Below, piece after piece: positions 1 through 5,786 of a stretch of DNA of 6,837 nt (position 1 is its first letter; each line of letters starts with the position of its first letter). Both the position numbers and the translations under genes were made by a program. Source of the stretch: Bifidobacterium breve (GTDB taxonomy: Bacteria; Actinomycetota; Actinomycetes; S36-B12; UBA5976); the NCBI GenBank assembly GCA_945861165.1, contig CAMATO010000058.1, forward strand, positions 1 to 6,837. Reading direction: 5' to 3'. The notes below the pieces were generated by a model. It saw nothing but the letters and a program-made list of their open reading frames with translations, made no database searches and was not told where the DNA came from.

Positions 1-1274
1 AGTTGGGATGAATAACCAGCCAAAGCCAATAGAACAATTCCAGTTATCCAACCTGCGCGATTAGTTTTCTTATCAACAAATTTTGCAACTTTTGCCCAAA
101 TTCCTGAAAGTTTCTCATCTTTAGAATCAAAGTGTGGAATTCTTGGCCAGAAAATCCAACGACCAAAAAGAACTAGGAGAGCTGGTAATAATGTGAGCAT
201 TGTTATAACTGCGCAGGCAACACCAATTGCACCTACTGGGCCAAGTGATCTGTTGGCATCAAGTTCAGAAAGAAGTAAAACTAATAATCCAACTGAAACA
301 GTTGCCCCAGATGCAACGACTGGTTCAAATACGCCACGCATTGCTTTTCTCATCGCAGTAAATCTTGATTGAACTAAATGAAGTTCTTCTCGGTAACGAG
401 CAATCAGCAACAAACCGTAATCTGTGGCAGCGCCAATTACTAGTACAGACAAAATACCTTGAGATTGGCCATTCAAAGTGATTATTTCTTCTTTAGCTAA
501 GAAATAAACAATTGCACCGGAAAGTGAAAGTGCAATCACTGCAGAAAATAATGGGAAAATCCACAGCAATGGGCTTCGATAAACCACAATTAAGATCAAA
601 GCCACCACACCAAGTGTGCTTAATAACAATGTGGTGTCAATTGCGCCAAATGCTCCGAAAAGATCAGCTAAAATACCGCCGGCACCTGTGACATTGATTT
701 GTAATCCTTCAATATCCTTTGCACCATCTCTAATGGAGTTAACAATGGCGATTAAAGCTGGTTCACCATTTGGTAAAGGGGGAACAATTTTTTTAGCAGA
801 AATTTCGACATTTATTAGTACAGCTTCGCCATCTTGAGATGGGATAGCGAAAGGTTTTGCGCCATCAACTAAATAGTCACTTACTAACTTGCCTTCGCCT
901 TCTTCAATTTTTAAAGATCCAAGGGTGGCAGCAAAGTCGTTTGCTTTGGCAAGATTTTCTTTAGTTAGATCGCCGGTAATAACCACTAAAGTTGGAACCG
1001 CGTCAGATGATGTGAACTCTGAGGTCACTGCACTTACTTTTGAGGATTCAGCAGATGATGGCAAGAAAGCAGCATTATCATTTTCTTGGACTTCGGAAAG
1101 TTTTCCAAATATTGGTCCAGCTACACCTGAGATACCCAACCAAATAACTACAACAGCGGCTGCTAAAAATGTGAACTTTTTAGGACTTTTTGATTTCTTG
1201 CTTCTTGACTTGCTCTTCGTAGTCTTTTTTGAGACAGCTTTTTTTGCACGCTTAGTTTTAGCTTTGGGGCTCAC
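1..1274 (-). CDS. MMPL-family RND transporter, N-terminal part (3' end beyond window)
   Basis: Large inner-membrane exporter of the RND superfamily, MMPL branch. Family members use proton-motive force to move lipids or other hydrophobic compounds; the substrate here cannot be told. I translated 424 codons by hand without a stop. The GTG start at 1274 is chosen because AGGAG lies 7 nt upstream (1282-1286). Visible parts: an extremely basic cytoplasmic tail (residues 1-33), TM1 at about 34-56, an extracytoplasmic porter subdomain at about 57-210, then a run of TM segments from about 215 to 375, and a new TM segment starting near 409. The diagnostic TM4 motif GAATDYGLLLIARYREEL is at 281-298, with the Asp-Tyr pair D285-Y286 expected to carry protons. 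Family proteins are usually 700-1000 residues with two such repeats, so roughly the first half is present. It is divergent from lipB and not obviously linked to it in function. Family certain, substrate unknown. Confidence 0.92.
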   Translation of the reverse strand, partial: MSPKAKTKRAKKAVSKKTTKSKSRSKKSKSPKKFTFLAAAVVVIWLGISGVAGPIFGKLSEVQENDNAAFLPSSAESSKVSAVTSEFTSSDAVPTLVVITGDLTKENLAKANDFAATLGSLKIEEGEGKLVSDYLVDGAKPFAIPSQDGEAVLINVEISAKKIVPPLPNGEPALIAIVNSIRDGAKDIEGLQINVTGAGGILADLFGAFGAIDTTLLLSTLGVVALILIVVYRSPLLWIFPLFSAVIALSLSGAIVYFLAKEEIITLNGQSQGILSVLVIGAATDYGLLLIARYREELHLVQSRFTAMRKAMRGVFEPVVASGATVSVGLLVLLLSELDANRSLGPVGAIGVACAVITMLTLLPALLVLFGRWIFWPRIPHFDSKDEKLSGIWAKVAKFVDKKTNRAGWITGIVLLALAGYSSQ

Positions 1275-1281
1275 GAATTAA

Positions 1282-1286
1282 CTCCT
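1282..1286 (-). promoter_or_regulatory. Ribosome binding site of the MMPL gene
   Basis: AGGAG on the minus strand, 7 nt before the GTG at 1274-1272. It fixes the start at GTG, and no closer ATG with a comparable site is seen. Confidence 0.75.
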
Positions 1287-1311
1287 GTTATGTGGGGTAT
1301 GAATCAAAGTG

Positions 1312-1323
1312 CACCAGTTGGTG
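1312..1323. repeat. Short inverted repeat in the divergent MMPL/lipB spacer
   Basis: CACCA-GT-TGGTG is a perfect 5-bp inverted repeat with a 2-bp centre. It lies about 40 bp upstream of the MMPL start codon and downstream of the candidate MMPL -10 element, so it would fall in the 5' leader. It could be a repressor operator, since MMPL and other exporter genes are often locally regulated. A 12-bp palindrome can also occur by chance, and no regulator gene lies nearby. Confidence 0.25.
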
Positions 1324-1350
1324 ACGCCGATTTTGTGTTATTTCCACTCT

Positions 1351-1356
1351 ATTGTA
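1351..1356 (-). promoter_or_regulatory. Candidate -10 element for the MMPL gene
   Basis: Read on the minus strand this is TACAAT, five of six matches to TATAAT and a fit to the actinobacterial TAnnnT pattern. No good -35 is seen at the expected distance (the best hexamer at 1373-1378 reads CAACTT). Initiation here would give a leader of about 70 nt containing the 1312-1323 inverted repeat. Tentative. Confidence 0.35.
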
Positions 1357-1367
1357 GACAACCAAGT

Positions 1368-1395
1368 TTGCTAAGTTGCCATTCGAGAATACGAT
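1368..1395 (+). promoter_or_regulatory. Candidate lipB promoter, leaderless geometry
   Basis: TTGCTA (1368-1373), a 16-nt spacer, then TACGAT (1390-1395), followed by exactly 6 nt and the lipB ATG. Actinobacterial -10 elements (TAnnnT) typically lie 6-7 nt before the transcription start, so the message would begin at or next to the A of the ATG. No Shine-Dalgarno sequence precedes lipB, which agrees with a leaderless transcript. Leaderless mRNAs are common in actinobacteria; this case is inferred from sequence alone. Confidence 0.5.
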
Positions 1396-1401
1396 TAATA
1401 C

Positions 1402-2070
1402 ATGACAAACTCTGAGTTAATAATTGAGAATTGGGGCTCAGAGAATGAATACCAATCAGCATGGGATCGTCAAAGAGACATACATCACAAAATAGTTTTT
1501 GAAAATCATCCAGATGTAGCAGTTTTGCTAGAACATCAAAGTGTTTACACCGCGGGAAGATCTACCAAACCAGAAGACAGACCAAATGATGCTTCACCGG
1601 TTTTTGATATTGATCGGGGTGGTCGAATTACTTGGCATGGCCCCGGACAAATTGTTTGCTATCCAATTATGAAATTGGATGATCCAGTTGATGTTGTTGC
1701 CCATGTGCGCAGACTTGAATTATTAATTATAAATGTTTGTTCCAAACTTGGTTTAGAGACAACCCAAATTGAGGGTCGAAGTGGTGTCTGGGTTAAAGGC
1801 AGTGGTTTAGTCGACAAAAAAATAGCTGCTATTGGCATAAGAGTTGCCAAGAAAGCAACAATGCATGGTTTTGCTCTTAATTGTAATAACTCCCTTGAGG
1901 CCTTTCTCGCAATTGTTCCCTGCGGCATAGCTGATGCCGATGTCACGACGATTTCCCTGGAATTAGGTAGAGATGTGAGCGTGGCTGAAGTTACTCCCCT
2001 GATCGAGGAAGAACTCAGAAACGGTGCGCTTAAGCGCAATGTGTCGAAACGTTCTAAAGTAGAAGTCTGA
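1402..2070 (+). CDS. lipB: Lipoyl(octanoyl) transferase LipB
   Basis: Cytoplasmic enzyme that moves the octanoyl group from octanoyl-ACP to a lysine of lipoyl domains (E2 subunits of pyruvate and 2-oxoglutarate dehydrogenases, GcvH). This is the first step of de novo lipoylation. The protein has 222 residues, a normal family length. The signature RGGRITWHGPGQ is at residues 72-83 with H79. The catalytic pair is visible as K140 before IAAIG and C174 in the VPCGI motif; the conserved MHGFALN is at 154-160. The ATG at 1402 has no Shine-Dalgarno site but sits 6 nt behind a -10-like element, suggesting a leaderless message. The stop TGA shares its A with the lipA ATG, so translation is probably coupled. 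The basic C-terminal tail after about residue 208 looks non-conserved. Confidence 0.96.
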   Translation: MTNSELIIENWGSENEYQSAWDRQRDIHHKIVFENHPDVAVLLEHQSVYTAGRSTKPEDRPNDASPVFDIDRGGRITWHGPGQIVCYPIMKLDDPVDVVAHVRRLELLIINVCSKLGLETTQIEGRSGVWVKGSGLVDKKIAAIGIRVAKKATMHGFALNCNNSLEAFLAIVPCGIADADVTTISLELGRDVSVAEVTPLIEEELRNGALKRNVSKRSKVEV

Positions 2071-3020
2071 TGACAACTGAAATTGTGACCGGATTAAATC
2101 CGGAAGGTAAAAAACTTTTACGTATTGAAGCACGTAACGCTGAAGTGCCAATTGAGAAAAAACCTGAGTGGATTAAAACCAAACTTAAAACAGGTCCAGA
2201 ATACATCCGCATTAGAGACATGGTTAAAAAAGAAGGTTTACACACAGTTTGTCAAGAAGCAGGTTGTCCAAATATTTTTGAATGTTGGGAAGACCGTGAA
2301 GCAACATTCTTAATTGGTGGATCAGCTTGTACTAGACGTTGTGATTTTTGCCTTATTGATACCGGTAAACCAGATCCACTAGATAGAACAGAACCAGACA
2401 AAGTTGCTTTGAGTGTTAAAACTATGGGATTAAAATATGCCACGGTAACTGGGGTAACCCGAGATGATTTGGAAGATGAAGGTGCTTGGCTATATGCCGA
2501 AACCATCAGAGCAATACATAAACACAATCCTGAATGTGGTGTGGAGATTCTTACTCCAGATTTCAGTGGCAAGAAAGATTTATTACAACAAGTCTTTGAT
2601 GCCAAACCAGAAGTTTTTGCCCATAATTTAGAAACTGTTCCTAGAATTTTTAAATCAATTAGACCTGCATTTAATTATGAGAAATCACTAGGTGTGATTA
2701 CCTTGGCCAAAGAAGCAGGAATGATCACTAAATCAAACTTGATTCTGGGCATGGGTGAAGAAAAAGCAGAAATTGTTACCGCCTTACAAGATTTAGTCAA
2801 AGCAGGTTGTGACTTAATCACAATCACCCAGTATTTGAGACCTTCAGCGCTGCATCACCCGATTGCTCGGTGGGTCAAGCCAGAAGAATTCGTAGAATTA
2901 GGTGACTTAGCTAAAGAATTAGGTTTCGTTGGCGTAATGTCTGGACCATTAGTTAGATCTTCTTACCGAGCCGGTCGACTATATAAACAAGCACTAGAAG
3001 TCAAGAATGGGAAAAATTAG
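2070..3020 (+). CDS. lipA: Lipoyl synthase LipA (radical SAM)
   Basis: Radical SAM enzyme that inserts two sulfur atoms at C6 and C8 of protein-bound octanoyl groups, completing the lipoyl cofactor after LipB. The protein has 316 residues, typical for the family. Both iron-sulfur sites are intact: the auxiliary cluster motif CQEAGCPNIFEC with C61, C66 and C72, and the radical SAM motif CTRRCDFC with C87, C91 and C94. The C-terminal RSSYRAG (296-302) holds the serine that ligates the auxiliary cluster in this family; the auxiliary cluster is the source of the inserted sulfur. The start overlaps the lipB stop by one base (TGATG), and the stop shares its G with the GTG of the next gene, so three genes form one tightly packed unit. 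Confidence 0.97.
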   Translation: MTTEIVTGLNPEGKKLLRIEARNAEVPIEKKPEWIKTKLKTGPEYIRIRDMVKKEGLHTVCQEAGCPNIFECWEDREATFLIGGSACTRRCDFCLIDTGKPDPLDRTEPDKVALSVKTMGLKYATVTGVTRDDLEDEGAWLYAETIRAIHKHNPECGVEILTPDFSGKKDLLQQVFDAKPEVFAHNLETVPRIFKSIRPAFNYEKSLGVITLAKEAGMITKSNLILGMGEEKAEIVTALQDLVKAGCDLITITQYLRPSALHHPIARWVKPEEFVELGDLAKELGFVGVMSGPLVRSSYRAGRLYKQALEVKNGKN

Positions 3021-3715
3021 TGGCTAAGAATAAAGAACCAAAAGTAAAAAAAGAAAGATTTAAGACCTTAAAACAAATTGGTCAGACCTACAAAATAACT
3101 CGCCAAACTGACAAACCACTTCCCTTTATAATTCTGGGCACACTTATTGGCACAACTGTTCCACTTGTTTTAATTGCTCAGTTTGCATTTCAATCAACTT
3201 TTTCTCAATTAATCACTACCACTTTGGCAGTTTCTACTGGATTATTAGTAACAATTTTTGTGTTTGGTAAGCGTGCTGAAAAGGCAGCTTATGCGCGCAT
3301 TGAAGGCCAACCTGGTGCTGCAGCTGCAGTGCTAAACACTTTAAGAAAAGGTTGGTTTGTAACTCCCGCAGTTGCCGTAACTAGAAATCAAGATCTTGTG
3401 CACAGAGTTATTGGACCAGTTGGCATTGTCTTAGTTGGCGAAGGATCCCCCAGTCGAGTGGCTCAATTATTGGAAAGTGAAAAAGTTAAAGCTAGAAGAA
3501 TTGCTGGTGATATTCCCGTTGCTTCCCTAATGGTTGGCAATGGTGAAGGATTAGTGACTTTTAAAAAGCTAAATAAAACAATTATGAAAATGGGTAAAAA
3601 GATTTCTCCAGCTGAATCTCGCGAATTAAGAAACAGATTTGGTGCATCAGGTGCAAGTGCGCTACCTATTCCTAAAGGGGCAATGCCCAAAGGTATGAGA
3701 ATTCCTAGACGATAG
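3020..3715 (+). CDS. DUF4191 family integral membrane protein
   Basis: Actinobacterial conserved protein of unknown function, 231 residues, resembling the DUF4191 gene found after lipA in mycobacteria (Rv2219). A lysine-rich N-terminus (residues 2-20) is followed by two TM helices at about 33-57 and 62-84. A soluble cytoplasmic part follows, with family-like blocks IEGQPGAAAAVL (94-105), HRVIGPVGIVLVGEG (128-142) and the C-terminal PIPKGAMPKGMRIPR (216-230). The start is GTG, whose G is the last base of the lipA stop; the region upstream (GGGA) is a weak ribosome site, so coupling to lipA translation is likely. The last 11 bp overlap the convergent RDD gene. Constant linkage to lipA suggests a possible role around lipoylation or glutamine synthetase, but no activity is known and none is assigned. 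Confidence 0.85.
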   Translation: MAKNKEPKVKKERFKTLKQIGQTYKITRQTDKPLPFIILGTLIGTTVPLVLIAQFAFQSTFSQLITTTLAVSTGLLVTIFVFGKRAEKAAYARIEGQPGAAAAVLNTLRKGWFVTPAVAVTRNQDLVHRVIGPVGIVLVGEGSPSRVAQLLESEKVKARRIAGDIPVASLMVGNGEGLVTFKKLNKTIMKMGKKISPAESRELRNRFGASGASALPIPKGAMPKGMRIPRR

Positions 3716-4052
3716 TTAGTTTAGTTTTTGCTAACCGATCGTGTAATCCTCGTGAATTTGAGTCGGCGAGCAATGGTGGAATCACAACCATAATTAACAA
3801 TGTTCTAATCAAGCTTTGAACAAAAGTTGGATTTCTATCAATACCAATATCTCTGATTCGTAATCCCACAATTCTTTGCCCAAATGATGAACCCATCATC
3901 CAAGTGAAAAGAGCCACCTCAGTTCCAAAGATGATTAAAGTCAATAAGGAATGTTTCGGTGTTGCATAAGCTGGCGCATTGGGGATGACTTGCACAACCA
4001 AGATCGCTGCAACCCAATCAAGGATTAGGGCTAAGATTCTCTTCCCAGTCAT
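3705..4052 (-). CDS. RDD family small membrane protein
   Basis: A 115-residue RDD-domain protein, named for conserved Arg and two Asp positions. Visible landmarks: KRILALILDW in the first helix (D12), SSFGQRIVGLRI (55-66), R83 near the third helix, and the closing RGLHDRLAKT (100-109). Three TM helices at about 5-24, 35-53 and 80-96. Family members are mostly uncharacterised, with proposed transport or ion roles, so no function is assigned. An RDD gene also sits between the DUF4191 gene and glnA in mycobacteria (Rv2219A). Here it is transcribed away from glnA. The ATG at 4052 is preceded by GGAG only 2 nt away, too close for a normal ribosome site. The TAGGTT -10-like hexamer 6 nt upstream suggests a leaderless message instead. 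Confidence 0.85.
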   Translation of the reverse strand: MTGKRILALILDWVAAILVVQVIPNAPAYATPKHSLLTLIIFGTEVALFTWMMGSSFGQRIVGLRIRDIGIDRNPTFVQSLIRTLLIMVVIPPLLADSNSRGLHDRLAKTKLTIV

Positions 4053-4058
4053 ATCTCC

Positions 4059-4087
4059 AACCTATTGCCCAGGGCAATTTTTGGCTA
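4059..4087 (-). promoter_or_regulatory. Candidate RDD-gene promoter, leaderless geometry
   Basis: On the minus strand, TAGCCA (4087-4082), a 17-nt spacer and TAGGTT (4064-4059) are followed by 6 nt and the ATG at 4052. The -35 matches TTGACA at four positions, and the -10 fits TAnnnT. The geometry is the same as proposed for lipB. Prediction from sequence only. Confidence 0.4.
4064..4078. repeat. Perfect 15-bp palindrome, possible operator
   Basis: ATTGCCC-A-GGGCAAT is a perfect 7-bp inverted repeat around a single base. It occupies the spacer between the proposed -35 and -10 elements of the RDD gene, a classic place for repressor binding. It is about 175 bp upstream of the glnA start, so an effect on glnA is less likely. 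No binding protein can be named. Confidence 0.4.
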
Positions 4088-4121
4088 TTTATTCTGCCTT
4101 TAGAGGCATTTGGGAAAACTT

Positions 4122-4159
4122 GTTACAAGGCCGAAACAATTGGGATACCAACTCGATAC
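4122..4159 (+). promoter_or_regulatory. GlnR box (four half-sites) upstream of glnA
   Basis: Four pentamers at strict 11-bp period: GTTAC (4122-4126), GAAAC (4133-4137), GATAC (4144-4148) and GATAC (4155-4159), each separated by 6 nt. The known actinobacterial GlnR consensus is gTnAc-n6-GaAAc repeated twice. The first pair fits perfectly, and each element of the second pair deviates at one position. GlnR is the OmpR-type global nitrogen regulator of actinobacteria, and glnA is one of its standard targets. The array lies 93 nt before the glnA ATG, just upstream of -10-like hexamers near 4170-4180, as expected for an activator site. The glnR gene is not in this window. Confidence 0.8.
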
Positions 4160-4169
4160 ACCCGTTTAG

Positions 4170-4180
4170 TAGGTTATGAA
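4170..4180 (+). promoter_or_regulatory. Candidate glnA -10 region
   Basis: Two overlapping hexamers are possible: TAGGTT (4170-4175, fits TAnnnT) and TATGAA (4175-4180, four of six to TATAAT). Neither has a good -35, because that position is occupied by the GlnR array. This would be normal for an activator-dependent promoter. The transcription start would fall near 4182-4187, giving a leader of about 65-70 nt. Which hexamer is used cannot be decided from sequence. Confidence 0.3.
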
Positions 4181-4240
4181 CCAACAGATTGATGGCCCAG
4201 GGTTGTGCCTCCTTCTTCGAAACCAAACGAAAGTTCTATC

Positions 4241-4246
4241 AGGAGG
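4241..4246 (+). promoter_or_regulatory. Ribosome binding site of glnA
   Basis: AGGAGG with a 6-nt spacer before the ATG at 4253. This strong site decides the glnA start against the in-frame GTG at 4205, which would add 16 non-family residues and has no ribosome site. Confidence 0.88.
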
Positions 4247-4252
4247 TTATTG

Positions 4253-5677
4253 ATGTTTAAGAACGCCGCTGAGGCGATCAAGTACATCCGCGAGAACGAT
4301 ATTGAATTCGTTGACGTGAGATTTATGGACTTACCTGGTGTTATGCAACACTTCAACATTCCAGCCAAAGCATTTAATGATTCCGTTTTTGAAGACGGAT
4401 TAATGTTTGATGGTTCTTCAATTCGTGGTTTCCAAGCAATTCACGAATCAGATATGAAGTTAATGCCAGATGTGACCACAGCATTTATTGATCCATTTCG
4501 CGAAGCCAAAACATTAGCAATGAATTTCTCGATTAGAGATCCATTCACCAATGAACCATATTCAAGAGATCCCAGAAACGTGGCTGCTAAAGCTGAAGCT
4601 TTTTTAAAAGCATCAGGTATTGCTGACACTGTTTATTTTGGTCCAGAAGCTGAGTTCTATATCTTTGACGAAGTTCGTTTTGATAATCAACCACAAGGTT
4701 CATTCTTTAAAATTGATTCAATTGAAGCAGCATGGAATACAGGACGTGAAGAAGAAGGTGGCAACCTTGGATATAAAACTCCATTTAAAGGTGGCTACTT
4801 CCCTGTTCCTCCAGTAGATCATTTTGCTGATTTACGCGACATTATTTCTTCAACACTTATTAATCTAGGTTTTGAAGTTGAACGCGCACATCACGAAGTA
4901 GGAACTGCTGGTCAAGCAGAAATCAACTACAAATTCAACACATTATTAAACGCAGCAGATCAAGTTATGTTGTTTAAATATGTTGTGAAAAACGTTGCTT
5001 TCCTAAACGGTCATAGCGCAACCTTTATGCCAAAACCTATGTTTGGTGATAACGGTTCTGGTATGCACTGTCATCAATCATTGTGGAAAGACGGTAAGCC
5101 TTTGTTTTATGATGAAAAAGGTTATGCCGGATTATCTGACACCGCTCGTTGGTACATTGGTGGATTGTTAAAGCACGCACCATCGTTGCTGGCGTTTACT
5201 AACCCAACTGTTAACTCATATCACCGTTTAGTTCCAGGTTATGAAGCACCAGTGAACTTGGTTTACTCACAAAGAAACCGTTCCGCTGCGATTCGTATTC
5301 CTATCACTGGATCTAATCCAAAAGCTAAACGAATTGAGTTTAGAGTTCCAGATCCTGCCTGTAATCCATATCTGGCATTTGCCGCCATGATGATGGCTGG
5401 TATTGACGGTGTGAAAAACAGAATCGAACCGCCACAACCAGTTGATAAGGATCTTTACGAGTTACCACCAGAAGAAGCAAAAACTGTGCCACAAGTTCCA
5501 GGTTCTTTGGATGCAGTATTAAATGCATTAGAAAAAGACAAGGACTACTTAACAGCAGGTGGTGTATTTACTCCAGATCTAATTGATACCTGGATTGAAT
5601 ACAAGAGAACTAAGGAAATTGACCCAATCCGTTTGCGTCCAACTCCTTACGAATACCAGCTGTATTACGACATCTAA
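4253..5677 (+). CDS. glnA: Glutamine synthetase type I (GlnA, GSI-beta)
   Basis: Cytoplasmic dodecameric enzyme that makes glutamine from glutamate, ammonium and ATP, the main entry of nitrogen into metabolism. The protein has 474 residues from the ATG, close to M. tuberculosis GlnA1. Landmarks: MFDGSS with the ammonium-site D53; metal ligands E132 and E134 in PEAEF; HHEVGTAGQAE (213-223) with E215 and E223; NGSGMHCH (267-274) with H272; the flap glutamate E331 in VPGYEAPV; R343 in RNRSA; R364 in IEFRVPDP. The motif DLYELPPEE (400-408) carries Y402, the adenylylation site that marks the beta subtype and implies a GlnE adenylyltransferase elsewhere. Its position after the lipB-lipA-DUF4191-RDD block matches Rv2220. 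Transcription is probably under GlnR through the 4122-4159 box. A strong terminator follows, then heliorhodopsin. The first 15 codons are unusually rich in G/C-ending codons. Confidence 0.98.
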   Translation: MFKNAAEAIKYIRENDIEFVDVRFMDLPGVMQHFNIPAKAFNDSVFEDGLMFDGSSIRGFQAIHESDMKLMPDVTTAFIDPFREAKTLAMNFSIRDPFTNEPYSRDPRNVAAKAEAFLKASGIADTVYFGPEAEFYIFDEVRFDNQPQGSFFKIDSIEAAWNTGREEEGGNLGYKTPFKGGYFPVPPVDHFADLRDIISSTLINLGFEVERAHHEVGTAGQAEINYKFNTLLNAADQVMLFKYVVKNVAFLNGHSATFMPKPMFGDNGSGMHCHQSLWKDGKPLFYDEKGYAGLSDTARWYIGGLLKHAPSLLAFTNPTVNSYHRLVPGYEAPVNLVYSQRNRSAAIRIPITGSNPKAKRIEFRVPDPACNPYLAFAAMMMAGIDGVKNRIEPPQPVDKDLYELPPEEAKTVPQVPGSLDAVLNALEKDKDYLTAGGVFTPDLIDTWIEYKRTKEIDPIRLRPTPYEYQLYYDI

Positions 5678-5688
5678 ATAGTCTGACT

Positions 5689-5724
5689 AAAACACCCTCA
5701 ACATTAAATTGTTGGGGGTGTTTT
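5689..5724 (+). terminator. Intrinsic terminator after glnA
   Basis: Left arm 5689-5703 pairs with right arm 5710-5724. The stem is about 15 bp including one G-U wobble (5698 with 5715) and the flanking A-U pairs, and the loop is 6 nt. The core is ACACCCTCAAC with GTTGGGGGTGT, followed by TTTT (5721-5724). It begins 12 nt after the glnA stop and 62 nt before the heliorhodopsin ATG. It should end most glnA transcripts, so heliorhodopsin expression depends on read-through or on a promoter I could not identify. Confidence 0.87.
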
Positions 5725-5786
5725 CATTTAAATCCCCTCAATTCTAATTGTTTGCCTTACTCTTAAATTAAGAAAAAGGAGCATTC

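Noticed and set aside
616..1281. Plus-strand open frames at 616-837 and 889-1281
   Set aside because: They lie antisense to the MMPL transporter coding sequence, which has a clear family motif and a ribosome site. Their products show no recognisable features.
1659..2605. Minus-strand open frames opposite lipB and lipA
   Set aside because: They are antisense to genes with complete catalytic motifs and contain no recognisable family features.
3710..3741. Possible hairpin CGATAGTTAG...CTAACCGATCG after the DUF4191 stop
   Set aside because: The stem is interrupted and A/T-rich, there is no T-run after it, and it lies within the RDD coding sequence, so it is a poor terminator.
4095..4108. Inverted repeat TGCCT-TTAG-AGGCA in the glnA upstream region
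   Set aside because: Only 5 bp per arm, without extension or overlap with promoter elements; chance is sufficient.
3979..4179. Plus-strand open frame of 66 codons across the RDD start and the spacer
   Set aside because: It is antisense to the RDD N-terminus, runs through the GlnR box, and has no recognisable domain.
4205..4252. Earlier GTG start for glnA at 4205
   Set aside because: It would add 16 residues with no resemblance to the family and has no ribosome site, while AGGAGG sits 6 nt before the ATG at 4253.
5761..5775. TAAATT (5764-5769) as a -10 element for heliorhodopsin
   Set aside because: No -35 at the right distance, and initiation there would start the message at the ribosome binding site itself.
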